Positions 52,819 to 61,841 of a stretch of DNA of 64,000 nt are shown in pieces. Under the pieces are notes generated by a model, which saw only the letters and a program-made list of their open reading frames with translations, was not told the origin of the DNA and searched no databases. The stretch spans positions 186,001-250,000 of the forward strand of contig CAWAAR010000002.1 of NCBI GenBank assembly GCA_963780135.1. Direction: 5' to 3'. A program made the translations under genes and the position numbers. Each line of letters opens with the position of its first letter. The first letter of the stretch is position 1. The stretch comes from Clostridium_AM sp963780135. GTDB taxonomy: Bacteria; Bacillota; Clostridia; Clostridiales; Clostridiaceae.

Positions 52819-54279
52819 ATGAAAGAATATAATAAGTTGATTTTTGAAATTTCAAAGCCTGGAAAGATAGCATATACACTTGCAAAATGTGATGTTCACT
52901 GTGAGGAAATTAAGAATTTAATCCCTGAAGATATGTTAAAAGTAAATGACATGGAACTTCCAGAAGTTAGTGAACCTGATGTAATAAGACACTATACACT
53001 TCTGGGAAATAAAAATTATGGAGTAGATAATGGATTTTATCCTTTAGGTTCTTGTACTATGAAATACAATCCTAAAATAAATGAAGATATAGCTTCTAAC
53101 CCTAGGTTTTTAAATATTCATCCATACCAAAGTGAAGATACTGTGCAGGGTGCACTAGAAATAATGTATGATTTGAGTGATAAACTTTCAGAAATATCTG
53201 GTATGAACGAGGTTACACTGCAGCCAGCAGCAGGTGCTCATGGAGAACTTACAGGGCTTATGATAATAAAATCTTATCATAGAAAAAGGGGAGATCTTAA
53301 AAGAACCAAAATTATAGTTCCAGATTCTGCCCATGGAACAAATCCAGCCAGTGCTAATGTAGCTGGTTTTAGTATAGTTGAAGTAAAGTCTGATGAAAAA
53401 GGACTTGTAGACATAGAATCCTTAAGATCTGTATTAAATGATGAAATAGCAGGATTAATGCTAACAAATCCAAACACATTAGGTCTTTTTGATACTAATA
53501 TAAAATTAATATCGGATATGGTACATGAAGCAGGGGGACTTGTTTACTATGATGGTGCAAATCTAAACGCTATTATGGGAGAAGCAAGACCTGGAGATAT
53601 GGGATTTGATGTTGTTCATATGAACCTTCATAAAACATTTTCTACACCACATGGCGGTGGAGGACCAGGAAGTGGTCCTGTAGGAGTAAAGAGCAGGTTA
53701 GCTGAATTTTTGCCTGTGCCTATAATAGAAAAAAAAGAAGAAAAATATAGCTTAAATTATGATAGACCTGATTCCATTGGAAAAGTTAAAAGTTTCTATG
53801 GCAATTTCAATGTTATAGTAAAAGCTTATTGCTATATACTTACAATGGGAGCAGAGGGACTTAAAAAGGCCAGTCAAATAGCTGTATTAAATGCTAATTA
53901 TATAAAAAATGAATTAAAGGACTACTATAATGAGCCTATAGATGGTGTATGTAAACATGAGTTTGTAATGGCAGGTTTAAAGGAAGCACCTGAAAATGTT
54001 CATACTCTTGATGTTGCTAAGAGATTATTGGATTATGGATATCATCCACCAACTATATATTTTCCTTTAATCATTGATAATGCAATAATGATAGAACCTA
54101 CGGAAACAGAAAGTAAAGAAACTTTAGATGGATTTATAGATTCCATGATAAAAATAGCTAAGGAAGCTAAAGAAAATTCTAAAACTTTAACTGATGCTCC
54201 ACATAATACACCAGTTAAAAGACTAGATGAAGTAAAAGCAGCTAGAAACCCTATAGTAAAATATAGTGAAAAAGGTTAG
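52819..54279 (+). CDS. gcvPB: Glycine dehydrogenase (decarboxylating) subunit 2
   Basis: A 486-aa C-terminal half of the P protein. PLP is bound by the Lys in MNLHKTFSTPHGGGGPG. Other blocks: YPLGSCTMKYNPKINE, QPAAGAHGELTGLMI, PDSAHGTNPASA and IEPTETESKETLD. The start ATG follows the gcvPA stop without a gap, and the ribosome site (TGGAGGGAG) lies inside gcvPA. It closes the gcv operon. A hairpin-like T-rich region follows at about 54364-54425. Confidence 0.95.
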   Translation: MKEYNKLIFEISKPGKIAYTLAKCDVHCEEIKNLIPEDMLKVNDMELPEVSEPDVIRHYTLLGNKNYGVDNGFYPLGSCTMKYNPKINEDIASNPRFLNIHPYQSEDTVQGALEIMYDLSDKLSEISGMNEVTLQPAAGAHGELTGLMIIKSYHRKRGDLKRTKIIVPDSAHGTNPASANVAGFSIVEVKSDEKGLVDIESLRSVLNDEIAGLMLTNPNTLGLFDTNIKLISDMVHEAGGLVYYDGANLNAIMGEARPGDMGFDVVHMNLHKTFSTPHGGGGPGSGPVGVKSRLAEFLPVPIIEKKEEKYSLNYDRPDSIGKVKSFYGNFNVIVKAYCYILTMGAEGLKKASQIAVLNANYIKNELKDYYNEPIDGVCKHEFVMAGLKEAPENVHTLDVAKRLLDYGYHPPTIYFPLIIDNAIMIEPTETESKETLDGFIDSMIKIAKEAKENSKTLTDAPHNTPVKRLDEVKAARNPIVKYSEKG

Positions 54280-54671
54280 CTGATATTAACTAACTAAAAT
54301 TGAATCTATACAGGATAAGTATTAATACAGTTGGTGTTAAAAAAATAACTATAAAATAACATAAGCTCAGAATAAAAAGAGCATTTATTTGTAAAAGATA
54401 ATTACAGATAAGTGTTCTTTTTTATTTTATATAATATGTTAAATTTAAATCAATATGAATTTTTTCCTTCGAATATATGTAAAATAAAGTAATATAGATT
54501 ATTATATGTCAGTATATTAACAAACTATTGGAAAAAAATAAATAATATGTTATTTGAAAACATAATGGATGCTATAAAAAATTACAATAGAAAATGTTTT
54601 CAAAAAACATAGAAAAAAACTTGCTTATAATATATAATGATAATTGAAAGTTGGCATATAACAAAAATTAA

Positions 54672-54911
54672 TATATTGGATGAAATTTTCGGGAGATTAA
54701 GTAGAAAACTTAACAAAGTTTTGCTTTGAAAGTATACTTAGCTATGTATTTTAAATATATAGTATCCTTAAATGGATAGCCGAAGGAGTAAGTATTATTT
54801 TACCGTAATAATATGAAACTCTCAGGTAAAAGGACCGAAAACGGACAAATCTCTGGGAAGCGTTAAGCACCGAAGGAGTAAATCTCTCAGGTTAAAGGAC
54901 AGAGGTATAAA
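54672..54911 (+). ncRNA. Tandem glycine riboswitch before glycine reductase operon
   Basis: Two aptamers are visible. Aptamer 1 has GGATAGCCGAAGGAGTAAGT and ACTCTCAGGTAAAAGGACCG; aptamer 2 has ATCTCTGGGAAGCG, GCACCGAAGGAGTAAAT and CTCTCAGGTTAAAGGACAGA. They are joined by the short linker typical of cooperative tandem glycine riboswitches. The 5' part (54672-54770) is a longer peripheral stem. 54280-54671 has no gene. Confidence 0.92.
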
Positions 54912-54943
54912 GCGGAAGCTCTATACCCCTGTTTTTATTTTTA
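54897..54943 (+). terminator. Expression-platform terminator of glycine riboswitch 2
   Basis: CAGAGGTATAAAGC-GGAA-GCTCTATACCCCTG followed by TTTTTATTTTT; its 5' arm overlaps the end of aptamer 2 (GACAGAGG), so ligand binding can prevent it. Confidence 0.85.
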
Positions 54944-54991
54944 CGATTAAATGTAAAATTATAGAATTGATTTTGTAGAAGGGGAATAAAA

Positions 54992-55369
54992 ATGATAGAA
55001 GCAATAATGGTTATTACAAACAATCCTATGAGTAGAGATAACTTAGGTGAAGAACATAAAGTAGAATTTATAGAAGGGAATACTATGGATGTATTTAGAA
55101 AAGTTAGGGATTATGTTCATAATGGACACAAATTACTTACACATCCGTTAATGAGTAGTATTAAACCTAATGAAACTGCTTATAGAACCGTAGTTATATC
55201 TAAAAATAAGTATGACAATATAGATATGCAGTCTTTAAGCTATATAGAAGAAGGAATACAGGCTACTGAAAAATTTTTAAAAAATTATGGTATTCCAAAT
55301 TGGACAAAACAGATTTTAGAAGATTTTCAGCTTATAGACTATGATTTAATATATCATGCTTTAACTTAA
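54992..55369 (+). CDS. grdX: GrdX family protein
   Basis: A 125-aa small protein encoded at the head of glycine reductase operons. Pattern: ITNNPMSRDNLGEEHKVEFIEG, VRDYVHNGHKLLTHPLMSSIKPNETAYRTV. Its function is not established. It is the first gene after the tandem riboswitch, with ribosome site GAAGGGGAA. Confidence 0.9.
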   Translation: MIEAIMVITNNPMSRDNLGEEHKVEFIEGNTMDVFRKVRDYVHNGHKLLTHPLMSSIKPNETAYRTVVISKNKYDNIDMQSLSYIEEGIQATEKFLKNYGIPNWTKQILEDFQLIDYDLIYHALT

Positions 55370-55457
55370 TAAAATAGCTAATAATAGCACATGAATTACG
55401 TTTTGAAAATTGGGAATATTCTGCTTTATTTCTAGAAAGATTGGGAGGTAATTATTT

Positions 55458-56378
55458 ATGGCAAAGGTTTATGAAACTATAATAATTGGTGGAGGGCCAG
55501 CTGGATTATCAGCAGGACTTTATGCAGCCAGATCGAGAATGGATACTTTGATTATTGAAAGATCAAAATATGGTGGGCAAGCAACTACTACGGACGAATT
55601 AGAAAACTATCCAGGTTCTATAGAAGAATGTACAGGAACAACTTTAAGTGAAAGAATGAGAAAACAAGCAGAAGAATTTGGAACAAAGTTTACAAAAGAT
55701 GAAATCGTAGAAGTAAATTTAATAGGTGATATTAAAGTTATAAAGGGCAAAAAAGAAACTTATGAAGCAAAAACTGTAATAATAGCTACAGGAGCAACAC
55801 CAAGACTTTCAGGATTCAAAAATGAAACTGAATTAAGAGGAAAAGGAATTTCTTATTGTGCAACTTGTGATGCTGACTTCTTTACAGATTTAGATGTAGC
55901 AGTTATTGGTGGAGGCGACTCAGCTATAACAGAAGCTATATACCTTACAAAGTTTGCAGAAAAAGTTACAGTAATACATAGAAGAGATGCATTAAGAGCG
56001 GCTAAATCACTACAAGAAAAAGCTTTTGCAAATCCAAAAATGGATTTCATATGGAATTCAACTATAGAAGAAGCCGTTGGAGATGAAATATTAGAGGCTC
56101 TTGTGGTTAAAAATAAATTAACAGGAGAAACTAGCAATTTAGAAGTAAATGGATGTTTTGTATTTGTTGGGTATGATCCAATATCAACTTTATTTGAAGG
56201 ACAAATAGATATGGAACATGGATATATATTAACAGATGAAGATATGAAAACTAATGTACCAGGAGTATTTGCTGCAGGAGACGTAAGAAAAAAATCCTTA
56301 AGACAGGTTATAACAGCAGCGGCAGATGGTGCCATAGCAGCAACAATTGCTGAACACTATTTAGAAGAAAATAAGTAA
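55458..56378 (+). CDS. trxB: Thioredoxin reductase (glycine reductase operon)
   Basis: A 306-aa flavoprotein. FAD site GGGPAGLSAGLYAARS, redox-active CATCD (residues about 133-137), NADPH site GGGDSAITEAIYL, and the C-terminal FAD block FAAGDVRKKSLRQVITAAADGA. It passes electrons from NADPH through TrxA to glycine reductase selenoprotein A. Ribosome site GGGAGG. Confidence 0.95.
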   Translation: MAKVYETIIIGGGPAGLSAGLYAARSRMDTLIIERSKYGGQATTTDELENYPGSIEECTGTTLSERMRKQAEEFGTKFTKDEIVEVNLIGDIKVIKGKKETYEAKTVIIATGATPRLSGFKNETELRGKGISYCATCDADFFTDLDVAVIGGGDSAITEAIYLTKFAEKVTVIHRRDALRAAKSLQEKAFANPKMDFIWNSTIEEAVGDEILEALVVKNKLTGETSNLEVNGCFVFVGYDPISTLFEGQIDMEHGYILTDEDMKTNVPGVFAAGDVRKKSLRQVITAAADGAIAATIAEHYLEENK

Positions 56379-56457
56379 AAATCGTCAATTTAAAATTATA
56401 AAAGCCAGCTAAAATTTAGCAGTAAAATGCAAATTTAAATATATGGAGGTTTATGAA

Positions 56458-56790
56458 ATGATTGAATTAAATAAGGAAAATTTTGAAGCTGAGGTTTTAA
56501 CATTCAGTGAGAAACCAGTATTTGTTGACTTCTGGGGAGATAAGTGCGAAATATGTAAACAACTTATGCCAGGAGTACATGGACTAGAAGAAAAATATGG
56601 TGACAAAATAAAATTTTCTAGTTTAAACATAAGTACTTCAAGAAGACTTGCTATAGGACAAAAAGTACTAGGTTTACCAACAATGATAATTTACAAAGGT
56701 GGAGAAAAAGTAAATACAATTACTGCTGATAAAATCACTTCATTAGAAGATGTAGAGAGTTTTATTAAAACATATTACGACTCATTATAA
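56458..56790 (+). CDS. trxA: Thioredoxin-like protein with CEIC active site
   Basis: A 110-aa thioredoxin fold (PVFVDFWGDKCEICKQLMPG; cis-Pro loop LGLPTMIIYKGG). The usual WCGPC is replaced by DKCEIC, a variant seen in dedicated glycine-reductase thioredoxins. It re-reduces the GrdA selenoprotein. The start is the ATG at 56458 after GGAGG; an in-frame ATG at 56443 overlaps that site. A hairpin (56796-56845) separates it from grdE. Confidence 0.92.
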   Translation: MIELNKENFEAEVLTFSEKPVFVDFWGDKCEICKQLMPGVHGLEEKYGDKIKFSSLNISTSRRLAIGQKVLGLPTMIIYKGGEKVNTITADKITSLEDVESFIKTYYDSL

Positions 56791-56795
56791 CAAAA

Positions 56796-56845
56796 AGGAC
56801 AAGATTTAGATGAGAAAGCATCTTAACCTTGTCAAAAATTAAATA
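56796..56845 (+). other. Hairpin between trxA and grdE
   Basis: GACAAG-ATT-TAGATG pairs with CATC-TTAA-CCTTGTC, followed by AAAAATTAAA. It may be an internal attenuator or processing point separating reductant genes from the reductase genes; 56846-56980 has no gene. Confidence 0.5.
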
Positions 56846-56995
56846 ACGTTCAATAAAATCCTAATCTATATATATAAAAAATACAAGTAAATTTTAATAG
56901 TATTTAAAATTAAAATAACTAGCCATAATGATATTAATAATATTGATAACGATAGGTATACTATACTTATTGAAATAAATTTGGAGGTGAATACT

Positions 56996-58282
56996 TTGCG
57001 TTTAGAAATCGGCAAAATTTATGTAAACGATATTCAATTTGGAGCTGAGACGAAAGTTGAAAATGGAGTTCTTTATGTAAGTAAGGAAGAATTATTAAAA
57101 GAAGTTGGTGGCGATGAAAGACTTAAAAGCATTGAATTCGACATTGCAAAACCAGGCGAAGAGACAAGGATAATACCTGTAAAAGATGTTATTGAGCCAA
57201 GAGTTAAAGTAGAAGGCAAAGGTGGAATATTCCCAGGATTTATAAGTAAAGTTGATATGGTAGGTTCAGGAAGAACTCATGTATTAAAAGGAGCAGCTGT
57301 AATTACTACAGGTAAAATAGTTGGATTCCAAGAAGGTATTATAGATATGAGTGGAGAAGGAGCAAAATACACTCCATTCTCAAAGACAAATAATTTAGTA
57401 ATAACTTGTGAGCCAAAAGAAGGCGTTAAACAGCATGAACATGAAGAAGCAGTAAGAATGGTTGGATTTAAAGCTGCAACTTATCTTGGAGAAGCTGGAA
57501 GAAATGTAAAACCAGATGAAATTAAAACTTATGAAACATTACCAATACTAGATCAAGTTAAACAGTATCCTAATCTTCCAAAAGTATTGTATGTATATAT
57601 GCTTCAGAGTCAAGGACTTTTACATGACACATACGTTTATGGAGTAGATGCTAAGAAAATAATACCAACATTTATATATCCAACAGAAATGTTTGATGGA
57701 GCTATAGTTAGTGGAAACTGTGTATCAGCTTGTGACAAAAACCCAAGCTATGTTCATATGAATCACCCAGTAATTGAGGATTTATATGAAGGACACGGAA
57801 AAGATTACAATTTCTTAGGATGCATAATAACTAATGAAAATGTTTATCTTGCAGATAAAGAAAGATCATCAAACTATACTGCTAAATTAGTTGAATTCTT
57901 GGGTGCAGATGCTGTAATCATATCAGAAGAAGGATTTGGAAATCCAGATGCTGATTTAGTTATGAATTGCAATAAAATAAGCGATTTAGGAGTAAAAACT
58001 GTATTGATTACAGATGAATATGCAGGACAAGATGGAAGTTCACAGTCATTAGCTGACTCAACACCAAAAGGTGATGCAGTAGTTACTGGCGGAAATGCCA
58101 ATGAAGTTATTATATTGCCAGCAATGAAGAAATTAATAGGGCATGTAGAAGCTGCTGATATAATTGCTGGTGGTCATGTAGGAAGTTTAAGAGAAGATGG
58201 ATCAATTGAAGCTGAACTTCAAGTTATAACTGGAGCTACCAGTGAAGTAGGCTTTAACAAATTAAGTGCTAAAGGATTCTAA
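56996..58282 (+). CDS. grdE: Glycine reductase component B, alpha/beta proprotein
   Basis: A 428-aa proprotein of the substrate-specific component. It is cleaved to two subunits with a pyruvoyl group formed from the Cys in VSGNCVSACDK (residue 242 from this start), the glycine-binding carbonyl. N-terminal EIGKIYVNDIQFG and C-terminal GHVGSLREDGSIE blocks match the family. The start is TTG at 56996 after GGAGGTG. It works with GrdB. Confidence 0.94.
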   Translation: MRLEIGKIYVNDIQFGAETKVENGVLYVSKEELLKEVGGDERLKSIEFDIAKPGEETRIIPVKDVIEPRVKVEGKGGIFPGFISKVDMVGSGRTHVLKGAAVITTGKIVGFQEGIIDMSGEGAKYTPFSKTNNLVITCEPKEGVKQHEHEEAVRMVGFKAATYLGEAGRNVKPDEIKTYETLPILDQVKQYPNLPKVLYVYMLQSQGLLHDTYVYGVDAKKIIPTFIYPTEMFDGAIVSGNCVSACDKNPSYVHMNHPVIEDLYEGHGKDYNFLGCIITNENVYLADKERSSNYTAKLVEFLGADAVIISEEGFGNPDADLVMNCNKISDLGVKTVLITDEYAGQDGSSQSLADSTPKGDAVVTGGNANEVIILPAMKKLIGHVEAADIIAGGHVGSLREDGSIEAELQVITGATSEVGFNKLSAKGF

Positions 58283-58330
58283 AATTTAGAACTATATATA
58301 ACAATTTATTTAAAGGAAAGGTGATTATAT

Positions 58331-58801
58331 ATGTTACAGGGGAAGAAAGTTATCGCAGTAGGAGATAGAGATGGAATACCAGGACCAGCTATTGAAGCTT
58401 GTGTAAAATCAGCTGGAGCAGAAGTCGTTTTTGCATCTACAGAATGCTTTGTTTGAACAGCCGCTGGTGCTATGGATCTGGAGATCCAACAAAGAGTAAA
58501 AGATTTAACTGAAAAACATGGTGCAGAAAATGTAATTGTAGTAATTGGAGGAGCAGAAGCAGAAGCTTCAGGACTCTCAGCAGAAACTGTATGTGCTGGA
58601 GACCCAACTTATGCAGGTCCACTTGCTGGAATAGCATTAGGATTAGGTGTTTACCACATGGTTGAACCAGAAATAAAAGATGAATGTGATGCGGCTATCT
58701 ATGACGAACAGTGCGGAATGATGGAAATGGTTCTTGATGTAGATGCTATCATCGGAGAAGTTAAACCAATAAGAGATGAGTTTTCAAAATTTAATAAATA
58801 A
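58331..58801 (+). CDS. grdA: Glycine reductase selenoprotein A (UGA = Sec)
   Basis: A 156-aa selenoprotein. The codon TGA at 58454-58456 (residue 42) lies in ECFV-U-TAAGAMD, the conserved GrdA selenocysteine site, and the frame stays open on both sides. It forms the carboxymethyl-selenoether intermediate and passes it to component C. The ribosome site AAAGGTGAT precedes the ATG. The SECIS hairpin should lie just after the UGA. Confidence 0.96.
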
Positions 58802-58831
58802 TATATAAATCCTAAAAGGGGGAAATCTCAA

Positions 58832-60139
58832 ATGCTTAAAGTTGTTCATTATATAAATCAATTTTATGCTGGTATAGGCGGAGAAGAAAAAGCTAATGTA
58901 AAACCAGAAGTTAGAGAAGGTTTCATTGGTCCTGGTATGGGGCTTAATGGATTATTAAAAAAAGGTGATGCTGAAATTGTTGCCACAGTAATATGTGGAG
59001 ATTCATACTACAATGAGAATCTAGAGGCAGCTAAGACTGAAATACTAGATATGGTTAAAAAATACAACCCAGATTTATTTATAGCTGGTCCTGCATTTAA
59101 TGCTGGAAGATATGGAGTTGCTTGTGGATCAATAGCTAAAGAAGTTTCAGAAAAATTAAATATTCCTGTGCTTTCAGCTATGTATGTTGAAAATCCAGGT
59201 GCAGATTTATACAAGAAGAGTATATATATAGTCCAAACTAAAAATAGTGCAGTAGGTATGAAAGATGCACTTCCAAAGATAGTAAACTTGGCATTAAAGC
59301 TTGCTAAAGGAGAAAAAGTAGGATCACCTGCTGAAGACAATTTCATTGAAAGAGGAATAAGAAAGAATTACTTTGAGGAAGAAAGAGGATCTAAAAGAGC
59401 TGTTAACATGCTTGTAAAGAAATTAAAGGGAGAAGAATTTGTTACAGAATTCAAGATGCCTGTGTTTGACAGAGTTGATCCATGTGCTCCAGTAGTAGAT
59501 ATTACAAAGGCTAAAGTAGCTATAGTAACATCTGGTGGTATAGTTCCAAAGGGAAATCCAGATCATATTGAATCTTCAAGTGCTTCAAAATTTGGTAAAT
59601 ATGATTTAGAGGGATTCGAAGACTTAACAGAAGCAACTCATGAAACAGCACATGGTGGATATGATCCAACTTATGCTAATACAGATTCAGATAGAGTTAT
59701 TCCAGTTGATGTTTTAAGAAAAATGGAGAAGGAAGGAAAAATAGGTTCCCTTCACAGATATTTCTATACAACAGTTGGAAATGGAACAGCAGTTGCTTCA
59801 GCTAAAAAATTTGGTGAAGCTATTGCCAAAGAATTAATAGCTGATGGAGTTACAGCAGTTATATTAACGTCTACTTGAGGAACTTGTACACGTTGCGGTG
59901 CAACAATGTTAAAAGAAATTGAACGTGCAGGACTTCCAATAGTCCACATGTGTACAGTAGTTCCAATATCTCTAACAGTAGGAGCAAACAGAATAATTCC
60001 TACTATAGCAATACCTCATCCACTTGGTAATCCAGCATTAGATGCTAAGGGTGAGTTTGAATTGAGATATCATTTGGTGGAAAGAGCATTAAAGGCTTTA
60101 GAAACACCAGTGGACACACAAACAGTTTTTGAAAAATAG
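58832..60139 (+). CDS. grdB: Glycine reductase component B gamma, selenoprotein (UGA = Sec)
   Basis: A 435-aa selenoprotein. TGA at 59876-59878 (residue 349) lies in ILTST-U-GTCTRCGATM, the conserved GrdB site. Ordinary ORF calling would split it into 348-aa and short C-terminal pieces. It acts with GrdE on glycine, displacing ammonia. The C-terminal part contains PTIAIPHPLGNPALD. Ribosome site AAAAGGGGGAAA. Confidence 0.96.
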
Positions 60140-60144
60140 AAATA

Positions 60145-60300
60145 TGAACATTTAACCCAATTATATGAGGAATTAAAAATTTAAAACATTTAATTTTTAA
60201 TTCCTCAATCTCTGAATTAAAAGTTAACAATTGACAATTGATAATGTTCAATTATGCATTGTCAACTGTCAATTGTCAATTAAAAGAATCAAGGGGGTTT
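60145..60300 (+). repeat. Inverted and direct AATTGAC-type repeats between grdB and grdC
   Basis: A hairpin GAGGAATTAAAAATT / AATTTTTAATTCCTC is followed by repeated TTGACAATTG / CAATTGTCAATT units forming further small hairpins. It lies inside the operon, so it may set mRNA stability or partial termination before grdC. Confidence 0.6.
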
Positions 60301-60305
60301 TACAA

Positions 60306-61841
60306 ATGAGTTTTCCAGTTTTAAAAAATGCTTCTTATATTTTAGTTAATACACCAGATATGGTAATACATAATGGGACTACTCAAACTTTAGAGAGAAA
60401 AACAAATCCAGATTCAGATTACTTGAAGGAATTAAAAAGTCATTTGAGATCTTTTGAGGATGTAGTAGGATATGCACCAAATCAGACCTATATAGGAAAC
60501 ATAACACCAGAACAATTAGGTGAACTAAAGAGGCCTTGGCATACAAGCAATATTGAAAATGCTTCAAGATTTGGCAATTTCGGCGAGATAATGCCTCAAG
60601 ATGAATTTTACGGATTACTAAAGGTGTCTGATGTATTTGACCTAGTTATTCTTGAAAAGTCTTTTAGTGAAACAATTAAAGAGAAATTTACTGCACATCC
60701 AATTTTAAATGCAAAAGTTGAAAATTTAAAAGAAGGTGAAGATGCAGCTGTTATAGAAAAATTAGTAGAAGATGGAGTTGCAGAAGGATTATATCAAGAT
60801 GGCAAACTTGTAGGATGCATTAAAAGAGCACATGAATTTGATACAAATCTTTCATCTCATGTAATGCTTGAAAACCTTGTAGTTAAAGCATCAGGAGTGT
60901 TAGCTCTAATGCATCTTGTTAAAACTTCAGGTGTAGATGTAAATGAAGTACAATATTTAATAGAGTGTTCAGAAGAAGCCATAGGTGATATGAATCAAAG
61001 AGGCGGCGGAAATATAGCTAAAGCTTGCGGAGAAATAGCAGGTATAAAAGGAGCTACAGGAACAGATATGAGAGGTTTCTGCGCAGGGCCAACTCATGCA
61101 TTAGTAAATGCGTCAGCTCTTGTTAAATCAGGAATATGTAAAAATGTAATAATATTTGCAGGTGGATGCAGTGCAAAGCTTGGAATGAACGGAAAAGACC
61201 ATTTAAAGAAAGGACTTCCAGCTCTTGAAGATTGTCTTGGAGGATTTGCAATCCTTATTTCAGAAAATGATGGCGTAAGTCCAATTCTTAGAACTGATGT
61301 AATAGGAAGACATACAATAGGACATGGAGCAGCACCACAAGCTGTTATAGAAGCTTTAGTTTCAGAACCATTAAAAAGAAATGGAATGAATATTACAGAT
61401 GTAGATAAATATGCTCCAGAAATGCAGACACCAGATATAACTGAACCTGCAGGTGCAGGAGATGTTCCAACTCAGAATTATAAAATGATTGGAGCTCTAG
61501 CAGTTAAAATGGGACAGCTGGATAGAAAAGAGTTACCGAACTTTGTAAAGGAACATGGATATCAAGGATATGCTCCAACACAAGGACATATTCCATCAGG
61601 AGTTCCAATAATAGGTCATGGAATAAATCACATAATAGATGGAACATTAAAGAACTTTATGGTCATAGGTAAAGGAAGTCTTTTCCTTGGAAGAATGACA
61701 AACCTATTTGATGGTATTTCCATACTTGTAGAAAAAAATACAGGAGAAGTAGAAGAGGGCATAGGAGTTTCAAAAGATGAAATCAAAAAGATGATAGCAG
61801 AAGAAATGAAGAATTTTGCAGAGGTGATTTTACGTGGATAG
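60306..61841 (+). CDS. grdC: Glycine reductase component C, beta subunit
   Basis: A 511-aa thiolase-fold protein. Together with GrdD it turns the Se-carboxymethyl group of GrdA into acetyl phosphate. Blocks: VLKNASYILVNTPDMVIHNG, EAIGDMNQRGGGNIAKACGEIAG in outline, and VIIFAGGCSAKLGMNGKDHLKKG. An in-frame start at 60231 lies in repeat sequence; the ATG at 60306 follows AAGGGGG. It overlaps grdD by 8 bp. Confidence 0.95.
   Translation: MSFPVLKNASYILVNTPDMVIHNGTTQTLERKTNPDSDYLKELKSHLRSFEDVVGYAPNQTYIGNITPEQLGELKRPWHTSNIENASRFGNFGEIMPQDEFYGLLKVSDVFDLVILEKSFSETIKEKFTAHPILNAKVENLKEGEDAAVIEKLVEDGVAEGLYQDGKLVGCIKRAHEFDTNLSSHVMLENLVVKASGVLALMHLVKTSGVDVNEVQYLIECSEEAIGDMNQRGGGNIAKACGEIAGIKGATGTDMRGFCAGPTHALVNASALVKSGICKNVIIFAGGCSAKLGMNGKDHLKKGLPALEDCLGGFAILISENDGVSPILRTDVIGRHTIGHGAAPQAVIEALVSEPLKRNGMNITDVDKYAPEMQTPDITEPAGAGDVPTQNYKMIGALAVKMGQLDRKELPNFVKEHGYQGYAPTQGHIPSGVPIIGHGINHIIDGTLKNFMVIGKGSLFLGRMTNLFDGISILVEKNTGEVEEGIGVSKDEIKKMIAEEMKNFAEVILRG

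Noticed and set aside
55853..56335. 160-codon open frame on the minus strand inside trxB
   Set aside because: Antisense shadow of a conserved gene; no family resemblance or start signal.
58331..58801. grdA and grdB as pseudogenes with premature stops
   Set aside because: The UGA codons are at the conserved selenocysteine positions of these families and the frames continue with full similarity.
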